A DNA stretch of 27,715 nucleotides from Desulfobacteraceae bacterium (GTDB taxonomy: Bacteria > Desulfobacterota > Desulfobacteria > Desulfobacterales > Desulfosarcinaceae). Of this stretch, positions 1 to 8,080 are shown piece after piece. The first letter of the stretch is position 1; every line of letters starts with the position of its first letter. The position numbers and the translations under genes were made by a program. The stretch covers positions 1 to 27,715 of the forward strand of contig JALVQM010000419.1 in the NCBI GenBank assembly GCA_027025615.1, read 5' to 3'. The notes beneath the pieces were generated by a model, which worked only from the letters and a program-made list of their open reading frames with translations, was not told the DNA's origin and made no database searches.

Positions 1-2117
1 GTCTGGGCATAGGCCTGACCATGAACGAGTGGATCCCCATCATCCGGGCCGTGATGACTGCTATTGCCATCGGTGTTATTCCCTTTCTGGTTCTCTTTTT
101 GTTTACACCGGTTGTGGGTAAGGCTGTATCGGTGATGTTCGGCTTTTTTGTCTTCCTCACCACTTGGGGAATCACCGATGCAGTGATCCACGGAGCGGCA
201 ATGGATTACGCCACCTATGCCTTTGAGGACATGCGGCAATCCAATCTCGGTGTCTATGCCATGGCTGCATTCCCGATCATTTCCATCAAACTGCTGGCAA
301 TGTTCGGGGTGATCCGCTCAGCCGGCATCATGCTGGCAAGTTTTTTTTCCATGATGCTGATCCGCTTCGGCGGCCATGCCCTGGCCATGCTGGCCGGAAA
401 CCTGAGCCGGATTGTCCAGTCCGCAGGCGCACAGGCCGGACAACTACTCACCCCGGAAGGAACCTCCGCAGCCATGAACCAGCAGGTACGGGCAGCGGGC
501 CTGCTTGCCGGTATGCCGGAGCATCGATTCTCCAACATGGCGGCGGCCGGGGCCTTTTCTGTGCATAAGAATGTCGGCGGCTACAAGGCTGCTATGAACG
601 CCAAAAACTCCCTGCAGCAATCCGGGCAGATCGACCAGGGCACCTCAGACAGTGACATGGCCACCATGATGGCCTCTGCCAGAATGAGCGTGGGGACCAA
701 CTCCGGCCCGGTGGAAGTCTCAACCGCACCAGACGGGCATGGAACCAGAACAAAATCAGAAACCGTCAATGCAGACGGCTCCACCACAGTCATTGCAACC
801 GGATCAGGCGGCACCGGTGTGGCCGTTGATACTATGGCGGAAGGTAGAGCGAGCTACTCGGTGGACGATTCCGGCAATTTTCAAACTACCCAAGCCATCG
901 TCAATGGCCTCAATCCTGTCACAGTCGGTGCCATGGCCCAGCATCAAAAAATAGTTTCCGCATCAAACAGCTTGGGAAGCAGCAAAACATGGCAGCAGGC
1001 AATGGATACAGCAAGAAGAGGCAGCCTGACCAGCAGCGAAGCGCATGGCTTTACCAGCCGCTTGGACAATGCCATGCGTGAAAACTGGAGGCGGGCAATC
1101 AGTGATAAATCCGGTTTTACTCATTCCATGAGCGAGGATGTGAGAACTCAGTTTCAGAGTAGCATAGGGGCAGGTTTTAAAAGAGTCTTCAGTAGTAGTG
1201 GACAACTTACAGTGGTTGGAAATAATGGAGAACAGGTCAATTTCAATGTCTCGGAAGATACTGTCAGAGCTTTCGAAAATGCTGCCTCAAAAGTTCGCTC
1301 TGAGTCTCTCCAGCAGTCATTGCAGGATTCAAAGAGCCTGGATTATATGACCAAACTGGCAAAACAGATTGGGGCCACTGAAGTTTACTCCTATCTCAAT
1401 GATGCCAGGGAACTGAGGAGTTCCACCGAATCATATGGAGTTGACCTGACTACGGCTTTGGTCAGGAATTATGCCACCGAGCGATATGGTAGTGAATCTC
1501 CAGAGAATATCCGACGAACGATCACCGACTTTAATCATTACCTGACCCAACAGGGGAGCCAGGGCGTTGACAATATGCATGATATCATCAAAGGGTTTGT
1601 TAGCGGTAAAGGATATGGTTGGGGAGGCACGACGAATGAAGTTCATGGTTCCATTTCTGCCACAAAGGAGCGCATCCAGGCTGCGGATTTTAAAAACAGT
1701 GTAGGTATGGCCAGCAGCGTTGCCGGTTCAAAAACTTTCAGCATTAAAGATAACAGCCTTTCTCGTCCACATTCAGACGTTCCAATGGATAATCCCAATG
1801 CAGATTCTGTTACAGACCCGGCTCATAAAATTCGAGAGAGAAATCGTGTTGAAGAATCGGGTAAGGGAGGGATTCAAACCACTGCTGGTGGGCTGGCAAA
1901 AGACATGTCAGGATTAAATAATGATGCTCCACCAAGACCAACGCATGATTATTACCGCAACCAATCCTTTTACCACGAAGGAAATCTGGTGCAGCCAGAG
2001 GCACAAAGTGAAGGAATCATATTGCCCTCCGGCATGGTTATTCGATGTGATGCAGACTATACCCCGCCAAAGAATGATGATGAGTTTTTCAAGGGAAGCG
2101 TGTTTAAAAAGAAATAG
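1..2117 (+). CDS. traG: TraG-like conjugative transfer protein (5' end outside window)
   Basis: This is an inner-membrane mating-pair stabilisation protein of an F-type type IV secretion system. The frame is open from base 3, with no stop before the first ATG at 21, so the true start is probably left of the window and about 705 residues are visible. Counting from that ATG, hydrophobic segments lie near residues 8-30, 34-52, 80-98 and 101-125. They are followed by an Ala/Gly-rich stretch and a long polar, Ser/Thr/Gln-rich C-terminal half. The hydrophobic block with the WIPIIRAV, TPVVGKA and WGITDA stretches is what one expects of the late membrane part of the TraG N-terminal domain. F-plasmid TraG is about 940 residues, so roughly 250-300 residues may be missing here. 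The extended C-terminal half shows no peptidase or hydrolase motif that I can see. It is the only conjugation gene in the window and converges with the minus-strand genes, so the defence block appears to sit at the end of a tra operon. Confidence 0.8.
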   Translation, partial: LGIGLTMNEWIPIIRAVMTAIAIGVIPFLVLFLFTPVVGKAVSVMFGFFVFLTTWGITDAVIHGAAMDYATYAFEDMRQSNLGVYAMAAFPIISIKLLAMFGVIRSAGIMLASFFSMMLIRFGGHALAMLAGNLSRIVQSAGAQAGQLLTPEGTSAAMNQQVRAAGLLAGMPEHRFSNMAAAGAFSVHKNVGGYKAAMNAKNSLQQSGQIDQGTSDSDMATMMASARMSVGTNSGPVEVSTAPDGHGTRTKSETVNADGSTTVIATGSGGTGVAVDTMAEGRASYSVDDSGNFQTTQAIVNGLNPVTVGAMAQHQKIVSASNSLGSSKTWQQAMDTARRGSLTSSEAHGFTSRLDNAMRENWRRAISDKSGFTHSMSEDVRTQFQSSIGAGFKRVFSSSGQLTVVGNNGEQVNFNVSEDTVRAFENAASKVRSESLQQSLQDSKSLDYMTKLAKQIGATEVYSYLNDARELRSSTESYGVDLTTALVRNYATERYGSESPENIRRTITDFNHYLTQQGSQGVDNMHDIIKGFVSGKGYGWGGTTNEVHGSISATKERIQAADFKNSVGMASSVAGSKTFSIKDNSLSRPHSDVPMDNPNADSVTDPAHKIRERNRVEESGKGGIQTTAGGLAKDMSGLNNDAPPRPTHDYYRNQSFYHEGNLVQPEAQSEGIILPSGMVIRCDADYTPPKNDDEFFKGSVFKKK

Positions 2118-2135
2118 AAATTTTATTTCAGCCTG

Positions 2136-2339
2136 TTAATCATCATCCGAACGATGAAAAATATTGTTGGGGAGAAATGACCAAGTACGATCAAACTCCG
2201 GCTCCTCTTTAAATAAGTCTTCGTTATCAACACCATGGAATCCTTCATTCTGGCCGGAACCGTCTTTATCCTTGAAAAGGATATTAAGCAGGATCAGGAG
2301 AACGGCACCCACAATTATACTGATAGTTCCATAGGTCAT
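2136..2339 (-). CDS. small single-span membrane protein, 67 aa
   Basis: The frame can be extended to 2384, but the start at 2339 is preferred because a GGAGG lies five bases upstream of that ATG. The protein has one hydrophobic helix at about residues 4-22 (sequence core SIIVGAVLLILLNILF), followed by an acidic polar tail with several Asp/Glu clusters that ends in Asp-Asp-Asp. The short N-terminus and the lysine just after the helix suggest the tail is cytoplasmic. I do not recognise a family. It lies 126 nt downstream of the SNF2 helicase gene on the same strand and converges with traG, with only 18 nt between the two stops. It could belong to the helicase unit or be a leftover of the conjugative backbone. 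Confidence 0.55.
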   Translation of the reverse strand: MTYGTISIIVGAVLLILLNILFKDKDGSGQNEGFHGVDNEDLFKEEPEFDRTWSFLPNNIFHRSDDD

Positions 2340-2344
2340 GACCG

Positions 2345-2349
2345 CCTCC
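2345..2349 (-). promoter_or_regulatory. Shine-Dalgarno GGAGG that decides the start of the 67-aa gene
   Basis: On the minus strand GGAGG is followed by five bases and then the ATG at 2339. The more upstream in-frame ATG codons have no comparable purine stretch. Confidence 0.6.
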
Positions 2350-2465
2350 ATTCCCGTTGAGAAACAAGTCGTTCCATAATTCAATGTGTCATTCTAACGC
2401 TTACCATTTTCTTCAAATATGTCAAACGGTATGGCAACACCTTTTGATGCAGCGGACGCAAACAG

Positions 2466-5312
2466 TTAGCTGTCCCCTCCTTGGAATCCCTGAATATTTC
2501 CCCAACATGCTGTGACTAACTGCATATTCTCAGGATGTAGGTCAACATTACTGATTTCCGATAACCTGTCATTCATTGATGAAGATGCGGTTTTAATTAT
2601 TCGCCGAGCTGTCTCCCTATCACCAGTCATAGAGCCGGTTGTCGCTGGTTTTTTTAACCATTCGACAAATTCCTCCGGGTTTGTTTCGACATGGCCATCA
2701 TTTTTTATCAAACAGGCAACATATTCCTGTCGTATTCTTTTTCCCTGGTCATTCTGCCAACGTAACATAGCTGTCATAACTGCGGCCGTGTCGTTTATTC
2801 CATTGATTTTTGCAACACGCCCGTCAAAGGAATAACTCCTTGATTTCTCGAGCATGTAAAGAAATAATGGAGATTCAAGATCCATCATGTGAATATCCGA
2901 TCGTAGGGCGGCCAGTTCCCTATTCAGAGTTATCCGCATATATTTCCCTCGCAAAGCAAGTTCACTTGCTATCTCGTTAGGAATGCGGATTCTCATCACT
3001 TTTCCTTTATGAGTTGTTTCATCAATTTCAATTGCTAAATGCTTCATCATGCCGTCCAGAAATGAATGGACATGATCAAAAGTAATTTTGAGTTCTCCCT
3101 TTGTTTCTTCAGGATTATAACTGGAGGCATAAGTCATAAGTTCTCGTTGCATTTCAACTGCTTCTCTTGCCCTTTTGAGTGCATCTTCAATATTTTCCTG
3201 TGTTTTGTGTATGTCGGACTGTGTTGCTTTTTGCAAAACTTTTTCTATATCAAGAGACTCCGCTATTTCACCAAGGATTTCTGCTTCTAGGCCAGGGCGA
3301 AATTCACCACCAAGCACGGACATGTCACGAACCACCTGATCGATCCGCTGGTACAAAAGAGTCAGTAATTCACCGTCTAACGATTGGGGAACACTCATAT
3401 TAAAGACGATGACCTTGTGTTTCTGTCCGTACCTGTAGAGTCTCCCTACTCTTTGGACAAGTCGCATGGGATTCCACGGTAAATCAAAGTTTACCATTAT
3501 GTGGCATTTTCTGTGTAAATTTATACCCTCACCACCTGCTTCTGTTGAGATAAGAAACTTTCCATTGTCTTCAAAACCAGCAATAGAGGCAGTTCTTTCT
3601 GAATGATCCATGCTTCCATGAATCAAATACACTTGATCCTCACCATATTTTTCACGAAGGGCTGCGGCTAAATATTTCTGGGATGCTTTATATTCTGAAA
3701 ATATTAATATCCTCTCATTTGCGCTATTTTTTAAGATTTGCGGGATCAGCTCTTCAATAAAAACTTTAATTTTACTGTCACTATCTAATAATTTCTTAGC
3801 CTTACCTATCAGTTTAACAAGACGGACGTCTTCTCCGTCAAAAAATTGTTTTGTGGATTTATCAAACTGTTCTTCTCGCTCACCCCAAAATCGTTCATCG
3901 GCTTCCTCCATCGAGCCGATAGAAGGCAATTCTCGGAAGGTATTACTTTGCAGTCGTTGAAGTCTATTCTCTAATGCGACCTTGATTGCAGCCATACTCG
4001 ATGCAGCAAGTTTTCGGTAAATACTCATTACAAACCCTATCGCTCTTCCAGCTGCACCGCCCTTACGACCACCTGCCGCATAGCCTTCCCTGATATACTC
4101 CTGGAGGCTTTTGTCAAATTTATTTTCCTCTTCAGTTAATATTACAGGAATGGTGGAAGTGATCTTTCCCTGGAATATAAAGTTACCCTTCGCATCAATA
4201 ACGTCTGCTTTATGATTTCTCATAACCATTTGACGTAGAATATCAGGGTTGAGCGATAGGGACTGAATTTGCTTCTTAAATTCTGGGCGAATTAGTTCCA
4301 GCAGCGATTGGAATTTGTCCTGCTTTCCCTGGTGGGGTGTTGCCGTCAACAAAAGTAGTGAATCGGTTTTTTTACGCAGGGCTGCGGCAAGCCTGAACCT
4401 GTCGGAACTTTTGAAACGCATTCCGGCCTGGATTCTGCTTAACCTGTGAGCCTCATCAAAAATCACTACATCCCAAGGGGCAGCCTGTATGAGTTTCATT
4501 AAATGCGTATCAGATTTTAATCGATCCACAGATCCAATGACATGATCATACAGTTTCCAATGGCGGGGTTCGTTAACATGGAAGTCCTCACCGTAAACCT
4601 GAAAATTACTCATACCAAACTTGTGGTGCAGCTCTTCTTTCCACTGGTTGACCAACCCTGCCGGCGTTACCAGCAATATCCTTCTGAATGTACTACGCCT
4701 TATCAATGCGGAGAGTAACATTCCAACTTCAATTGTTTTACCAAGACCAACATCATCAGCGATAAGCCAGTTTAAGTTTCCAGACGCCAATATGTGATGA
4801 ACCAGGTGAATTTGGTGGGGAAGTGGATCTATATCCAGTCTTGATAGCGACCCGGTATTTTCGTGCCACATAGTAATGGCATGGGCAAGGCACCTCAGTC
4901 TGCAGCGCTCGGCATTATCCTGATCTCCTGTTTGACCTAATTCAAATCGCTGCTGGATTCCTTTTATTTGTTTAAGATTCTGGAATGGCAGCCAATGCAG
5001 CTCTCCTGTGTCCTGAAACTCAACCAAAACCTGGTCACGGTTACCAATCATCCGAGTTTCTCTAACTATTCCTTCCCCAAGAGGTACTCTTGTTCGAGAT
5101 GCCGGTACATCCTGCACTTCAATCCCAAGGGGAAAAGCATTTCTGAGTTCATCTGGGAAGAGCCATTCGATATTTTTTGACTGTAACCAGTACACAGACA
5201 GTTTTGCCGGGGTCAGGTTCCGATCTACTTTTCTTACAATCCCAGGTTGCTCGCTATCTTTCTTCCGAACCCAAGTACCAACTTGGGGTATCAGCTGTTT
5301 TGTGTGGTCCAT
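2466..5312 (-). CDS. SNF2/RapA-family DNA helicase-translocase, 948 aa
   Basis: This is a superfamily 2 ATP-dependent DNA translocase of the SNF2/RapA group, presumably cytoplasmic. Visible motifs are Walker A DDVGLGKT (about 186-193), DEAH box (286-289), motif III LLTATPHQG (321-329), motif V STEAGGEGINLH (589-600) and motif VI QRVGRLYRYGQ (620-630). The first 130 residues contain two similar small beta-rich stretches, VGTWVRKK...EWLFPDEL and LGEGIVRE...LHWLPFQNL. They look like tandem SH3/Tudor-like modules of the kind found at the RapA N-terminus. About 300 residues after motif VI are helical and unassigned. No nuclease motif is evident. The upstream 480-aa gene ends 25 nt before this start, and I see no strong ribosome binding site, so translation may be coupled. 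A similar SNF2 helicase (DrmD) occurs in class 1 DISARM, but the other DISARM genes are absent. Confidence 0.88.
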   Translation of the reverse strand: MDHTKQLIPQVGTWVRKKDSEQPGIVRKVDRNLTPAKLSVYWLQSKNIEWLFPDELRNAFPLGIEVQDVPASRTRVPLGEGIVRETRMIGNRDQVLVEFQDTGELHWLPFQNLKQIKGIQQRFELGQTGDQDNAERCRLRCLAHAITMWHENTGSLSRLDIDPLPHQIHLVHHILASGNLNWLIADDVGLGKTIEVGMLLSALIRRSTFRRILLVTPAGLVNQWKEELHHKFGMSNFQVYGEDFHVNEPRHWKLYDHVIGSVDRLKSDTHLMKLIQAAPWDVVIFDEAHRLSRIQAGMRFKSSDRFRLAAALRKKTDSLLLLTATPHQGKQDKFQSLLELIRPEFKKQIQSLSLNPDILRQMVMRNHKADVIDAKGNFIFQGKITSTIPVILTEEENKFDKSLQEYIREGYAAGGRKGGAAGRAIGFVMSIYRKLAASSMAAIKVALENRLQRLQSNTFRELPSIGSMEEADERFWGEREEQFDKSTKQFFDGEDVRLVKLIGKAKKLLDSDSKIKVFIEELIPQILKNSANERILIFSEYKASQKYLAAALREKYGEDQVYLIHGSMDHSERTASIAGFEDNGKFLISTEAGGEGINLHRKCHIMVNFDLPWNPMRLVQRVGRLYRYGQKHKVIVFNMSVPQSLDGELLTLLYQRIDQVVRDMSVLGGEFRPGLEAEILGEIAESLDIEKVLQKATQSDIHKTQENIEDALKRAREAVEMQRELMTYASSYNPEETKGELKITFDHVHSFLDGMMKHLAIEIDETTHKGKVMRIRIPNEIASELALRGKYMRITLNRELAALRSDIHMMDLESPLFLYMLEKSRSYSFDGRVAKINGINDTAAVMTAMLRWQNDQGKRIRQEYVACLIKNDGHVETNPEEFVEWLKKPATTGSMTGDRETARRIIKTASSSMNDRLSEISNVDLHPENMQLVTACWGNIQGFQGGDS

Positions 5313-5337
5313 AATTATTTTTTAAGTAATAATACGT

Positions 5338-6780
5338 CTAACTTTCAGCGTATCGGAGTCTTATTTTGCAGAGCTGTCTCTCTGATTTGAACTCAGTCAG
5401 GTTCGGAATGTCAAGAGTACTCGGAGGCATGAGCCAATCGTGATTAACCAAAGGGTCTGTCTCAAAAGTCCATTCCGGCATGATATCAAGTGTCCTGTCT
5501 ATACAGCCGAATCGGTAATAAAGATAATAACCAAACTCTTTGAATGTACGCTGGAGCATCAAATCAGCTTCCCAGCATTCGAAGATATAAAAGAGGATGC
5601 TTTCAACCTCAACGATATCCGGATAGGAGCCGAAACTACGAATGATGGCAATGGCCGTTGGCCAGCTTAGCACGTTATACTGGTTAGAATAGCTGGAGGT
5701 GAACTCGGAGTGTTCCCGCCAAAACAACTTTACTGAGTAAGCCAACCGGAGTTCTTCAATCGTGCTATGATTTTTTAATGCTTGGATTATTGATGTTTTT
5801 GTTGCAGACCAACCGCTGTCACAAAAAAGATCAGTCAAAAAATCTATTTCATCTCTTTCAAGATCAAATTCTTCGCCGATGCCCAGGGCAATCTGAAATG
5901 CTCTATCATGCCGACTGATTTTTCCACCAGTCGTAACTTCGATATCTCTATATTGAGAGAGTTCATCTTCAAATTCATCAGTGTCAACATCCAACCAGTC
6001 AATATCTGATCGATTGGAAATGTCACCCAGGAAGGGATTCTCCGATTCAGGATGATATTCCAGTTCGGGCTCTACCTGATCTGCATAGTCATCATCAACT
6101 ATTGATAAGCGAAGTAATTCGGGGTCGGTACTATCAGCGCCATTAGCAGTTAATAGCGAAATGTTTTGTTCGTCATCCTCTGATTCATCAAAATAATACT
6201 CATCAATGTTGTCGATGAGGTGATCTTCATCACCAGACAATTGTGAGTTAAGTGAATTCTCACATTCATTATTATCTGCCGCAGCAACCGCCTTGCTTTC
6301 TATCGGGGAATTATTTTTCTGGGGTGATGAATGGGAAATAATCCCCATAACCAAATCTGACAGAGAGTCATGCCCAATTGCATTTCCTCTCACCTTGGTT
6401 AACTCCTTTTCAGGAGTGCAGGCCGTCGAAGGTAATGAAGTCCGGCTTTGAGCAAGAATCAAGCTGGATAAAACGTGTTTGTTATAAATCTTTTTGCGAC
6501 CGGTAGCTGCCGGTTGTAAGGCTGATTCTTTATTGTTATCAGCAAACGTTTTTTTCAGGGTTGTTGTATGTCCAGGCGAATATTCCCCAATATCCTTGTG
6601 CCAGCTATACCATTTTCTGCCGGCAATTATTGAAGACTGTGTCTCTTTGATATATGATAATTCTTCATCAGATACGTGCTCAAAGGGATCTATAGTCTCG
6701 TCACAAGGATCAATAAACGAACCATAAAGGTTGCCGTTATCTTTGTCTCCTTTTTTCATTTTGCTTATAGTGACACACAT
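5338..6780 (-). CDS. acidic two-part protein of unknown function, 480 aa
   Basis: No family is recognised. The N-terminal part (about 1-290) is polar and low in hydrophobics, probably largely disordered. It has a strongly acidic stretch at about 170-285 with runs such as DESEDDEQ, DPEL, DDDYADQ and DTDEFEDEL. The C-terminal part (about 290-480) is compact, helix-rich and aromatic, and starts near HDRAFQIALGIGEEF. An acidic tail beside a DNA translocase could mimic DNA or hold the helicase inactive, but that is inference. ATG 6780 is the first start after an in-frame TGA, with an AGAAGG stretch only one base upstream, so initiation looks weak. A second ATG at codon 8 (MKKGDKD) is possible. The gene is 25 nt upstream of the SNF2 helicase and separated by 187 nt from the main operon, so it probably opens a separate two-gene unit. 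Confidence 0.75.
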   Translation of the reverse strand: MCVTISKMKKGDKDNGNLYGSFIDPCDETIDPFEHVSDEELSYIKETQSSIIAGRKWYSWHKDIGEYSPGHTTTLKKTFADNNKESALQPAATGRKKIYNKHVLSSLILAQSRTSLPSTACTPEKELTKVRGNAIGHDSLSDLVMGIISHSSPQKNNSPIESKAVAAADNNECENSLNSQLSGDEDHLIDNIDEYYFDESEDDEQNISLLTANGADSTDPELLRLSIVDDDYADQVEPELEYHPESENPFLGDISNRSDIDWLDVDTDEFEDELSQYRDIEVTTGGKISRHDRAFQIALGIGEEFDLERDEIDFLTDLFCDSGWSATKTSIIQALKNHSTIEELRLAYSVKLFWREHSEFTSSYSNQYNVLSWPTAIAIIRSFGSYPDIVEVESILFYIFECWEADLMLQRTFKEFGYYLYYRFGCIDRTLDIMPEWTFETDPLVNHDWLMPPSTLDIPNLTEFKSERQLCKIRLRYAES

Positions 6781-6967
6781 ACCTTCTGCTCAAAGCAATG
6801 GGTATGCCATCTTGAGTTGGTATACTTGGCAGCTGTATTTTTCTCCTAAAAAACAAATGGATACAGGAAATAGTTTTCATTTTTCTTGTTTTGAGAATAA
6901 CTTCTGACATAAACTATGGTATGCTAGCATAATATTTTTTATAGTTAGTCGATTGTTCATATAGGAA
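6781..6967. other. intergenic gap dividing the main operon from the SNF2 pair
   Basis: This is the only gap over 130 nt inside the minus-strand gene block. It is AT-rich, holds a nested inverted repeat (6912-6946) and most likely contains the promoter of the 480-aa/SNF2 unit. No convincing -35/-10 pair could be placed. A minus-strand AGGAG at 6843-6847 has no start codon at the right distance. Confidence 0.4.
6912..6946. repeat. nested inverted repeat, possible operator or weak terminator
   Basis: On the plus strand AACTAT at 6912-6917 pairs with ATAGTT at 6941-6946, and a perfect 12-bp palindrome TATGCTAGCATA sits between them at 6920-6931. The spacers are unequal (2 and 9 nt). It lies just after the stop of the WYL gene and before the 480-aa gene, where an operator or a transcription end would be expected. 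The stems are AT-rich and there is no clean U-run on the minus strand, so an intrinsic terminator is less likely than a protein-binding site. Confidence 0.4.
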
Positions 6968-7390
6968 TTAAAAAAATCTTCGCATAATTGCCAAAATAGC
7001 GAGCAGTAACAGGATCGAAAGGCATCCTCTGCCTCCACTTTCAGCTTCATAATTGTTCTTTCCAACAGAAACAGAAGATGACCGTTCACTTGGCACTGGG
7101 TCAGATGGCAATTCAATTCTATCCAACCTGAAAGTCCTTTCTTCATTTCTGGTATGGCAATAGGCTGTTACATAGATCGCACCGTATTGGGATTTCCGAA
7201 ACAAACACACTGGGGTTATATCTCTGGAAGCCCCGGCACTGGTGCCACCAAGATATATTATTTTTACGACCTCACCATTTTCAGCAGCAGAATATAATTT
7301 TTTCCCCAGTGGGGAGAGTGTGGCAGGGTCATTTATTGTAGATTGACTCGCCTGTTTCCATTTCCCTAATCTGTCAACTTGTCTTGCCAT
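6968..7390 (-). CDS. WYL-domain protein with C-terminal membrane helix, 140 aa
   Basis: The frame extends to a GTG at 7423, but the ATG at 7390 fits better because it follows the stop of the upstream gene by only two bases (TAATAATG). Residues of about 34-94 form a recognisable WYL-type ligand-sensing domain. It opens with an AAENGEVVKIIYLGG strand, continues with ITPVCLF, and ends with YVTAYC...EERTFRLDRI. After a Ser-rich linker comes a hydrophobic helix at about 123-137 (core CLSILLLLAILAIM) ending in Arg-Arg-Phe-Phe. WYL domains in defence loci are usually fused to a winged-helix DNA-binding domain, as in BrxR and CapW. Here no DNA-binding part is visible and the domain would be tethered to the membrane. 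It could sense a nucleotide or nucleic-acid signal at the envelope. It is the last gene of the main operon. Confidence 0.7.
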   Translation of the reverse strand: MARQVDRLGKWKQASQSTINDPATLSPLGKKLYSAAENGEVVKIIYLGGTSAGASRDITPVCLFRKSQYGAIYVTAYCHTRNEERTFRLDRIELPSDPVPSERSSSVSVGKNNYEAESGGRGCLSILLLLAILAIMRRFF

Positions 7391-7392
7391 TA

Positions 7393-8079
7393 TTACGAGC
7401 CTGAATGTGGAGCAGGAAACCACTTGTCAAGGTCAAGCTGGCCGACATAAATATAATTTGTCTCCCATCCCTCCTGGATCGGAGTAAACATTGAGCAGAA
7501 TTCATTCACATAAAACCTTCCGCCGCTGAACCCCCTTATGGCACGAATTGCACCGGCAACCGATTTGGCAGCACCCGGCCCAATTGCCTTGCTGAGCTTG
7601 ACCTCTTTTTCAACATTGGGCCGTATTTGCATATGAAATTTTATATCATTGCCACCGGCAGCAAGAATATAAGGGATGCCGGGATGGGGTCCTACCCATG
7701 TATCACCTGGAGATAATGGATTTCCTTCAAGATTTACCGGCTCTCCACTTATGATTTTTCCTTCAAACTCAAATCGGAGAGGTTGTTCATATTTGCCCGC
7801 AAGCCAATAATTACTTGAACCGACTGCTGGAACAATGACCTGTTTATATTCATTTATATAAAACGAACCATTCGGAGCCTGTCCCGCATCAAGTTTCACC
7901 TGATTTACCATTTTTACAAGCTCTGGATGTTCTTCAGTTGCCATGTACCATCGTTCATCATCGGTTGTTCTAAAAGTAAGAGCTACTACTGGCCCTTTTT
8001 CTCCGCTTTTTATTCGGTACTTTGCATCTTTGGCTACATTTTTTGGGCAGTTGCCCATGAACTTGGGAAATTTAGACAT
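7393..8079 (-). CDS. small two-repeat protein, paralogue of its upstream neighbour, 228 aa
   Basis: No named family is recognised. The protein has two copies of a helix-plus-strand motif: GSFYINEYKQVIVP at about 71-84 and GRFYVNEFCSMFTP at about 187-200, each followed by a [WY]xxGxxxxxL-type strand. Between them is GDTW...GIPY (125-138) and NDIKFH (144-149). The same order of elements is found in the 232-aa protein just upstream and in the C-terminal 170 residues of the DECH helicase, so the three share one domain. The start has a good ribosome binding site (GGAAGG, five bases from ATG) and lies one base after the upstream stop. No catalytic residues stand out. A nucleic-acid or protein-binding role accompanying the helicase is inferred. 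Confidence 0.75.
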   Translation of the reverse strand: MSKFPKFMGNCPKNVAKDAKYRIKSGEKGPVVALTFRTTDDERWYMATEEHPELVKMVNQVKLDAGQAPNGSFYINEYKQVIVPAVGSSNYWLAGKYEQPLRFEFEGKIISGEPVNLEGNPLSPGDTWVGPHPGIPYILAAGGNDIKFHMQIRPNVEKEVKLSKAIGPGAAKSVAGAIRAIRGFSGGRFYVNEFCSMFTPIQEGWETNYIYVGQLDLDKWFPAPHSGS

Positions 8080-8080
8080 T

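Noticed and set aside
2420..2425. Perfect TTGACA on the minus strand as -35 of a promoter for the 67-aa gene
   Set aside because: At 16-18 bases downstream there is no -10-like hexamer. The only TAGAAT is 23 bases away.
6843..6847. Minus-strand AGGAG in the intergenic gap as a ribosome binding site of a hidden small gene
   Set aside because: No ATG, GTG or TTG follows at 4-12 bases.
6877..7146. 89-aa minus-strand frame overlapping the WYL gene
   Set aside because: It is in a different frame from the recognisable WYL domain, with a Cys-rich unlikely composition. The WYL frame explains this stretch.
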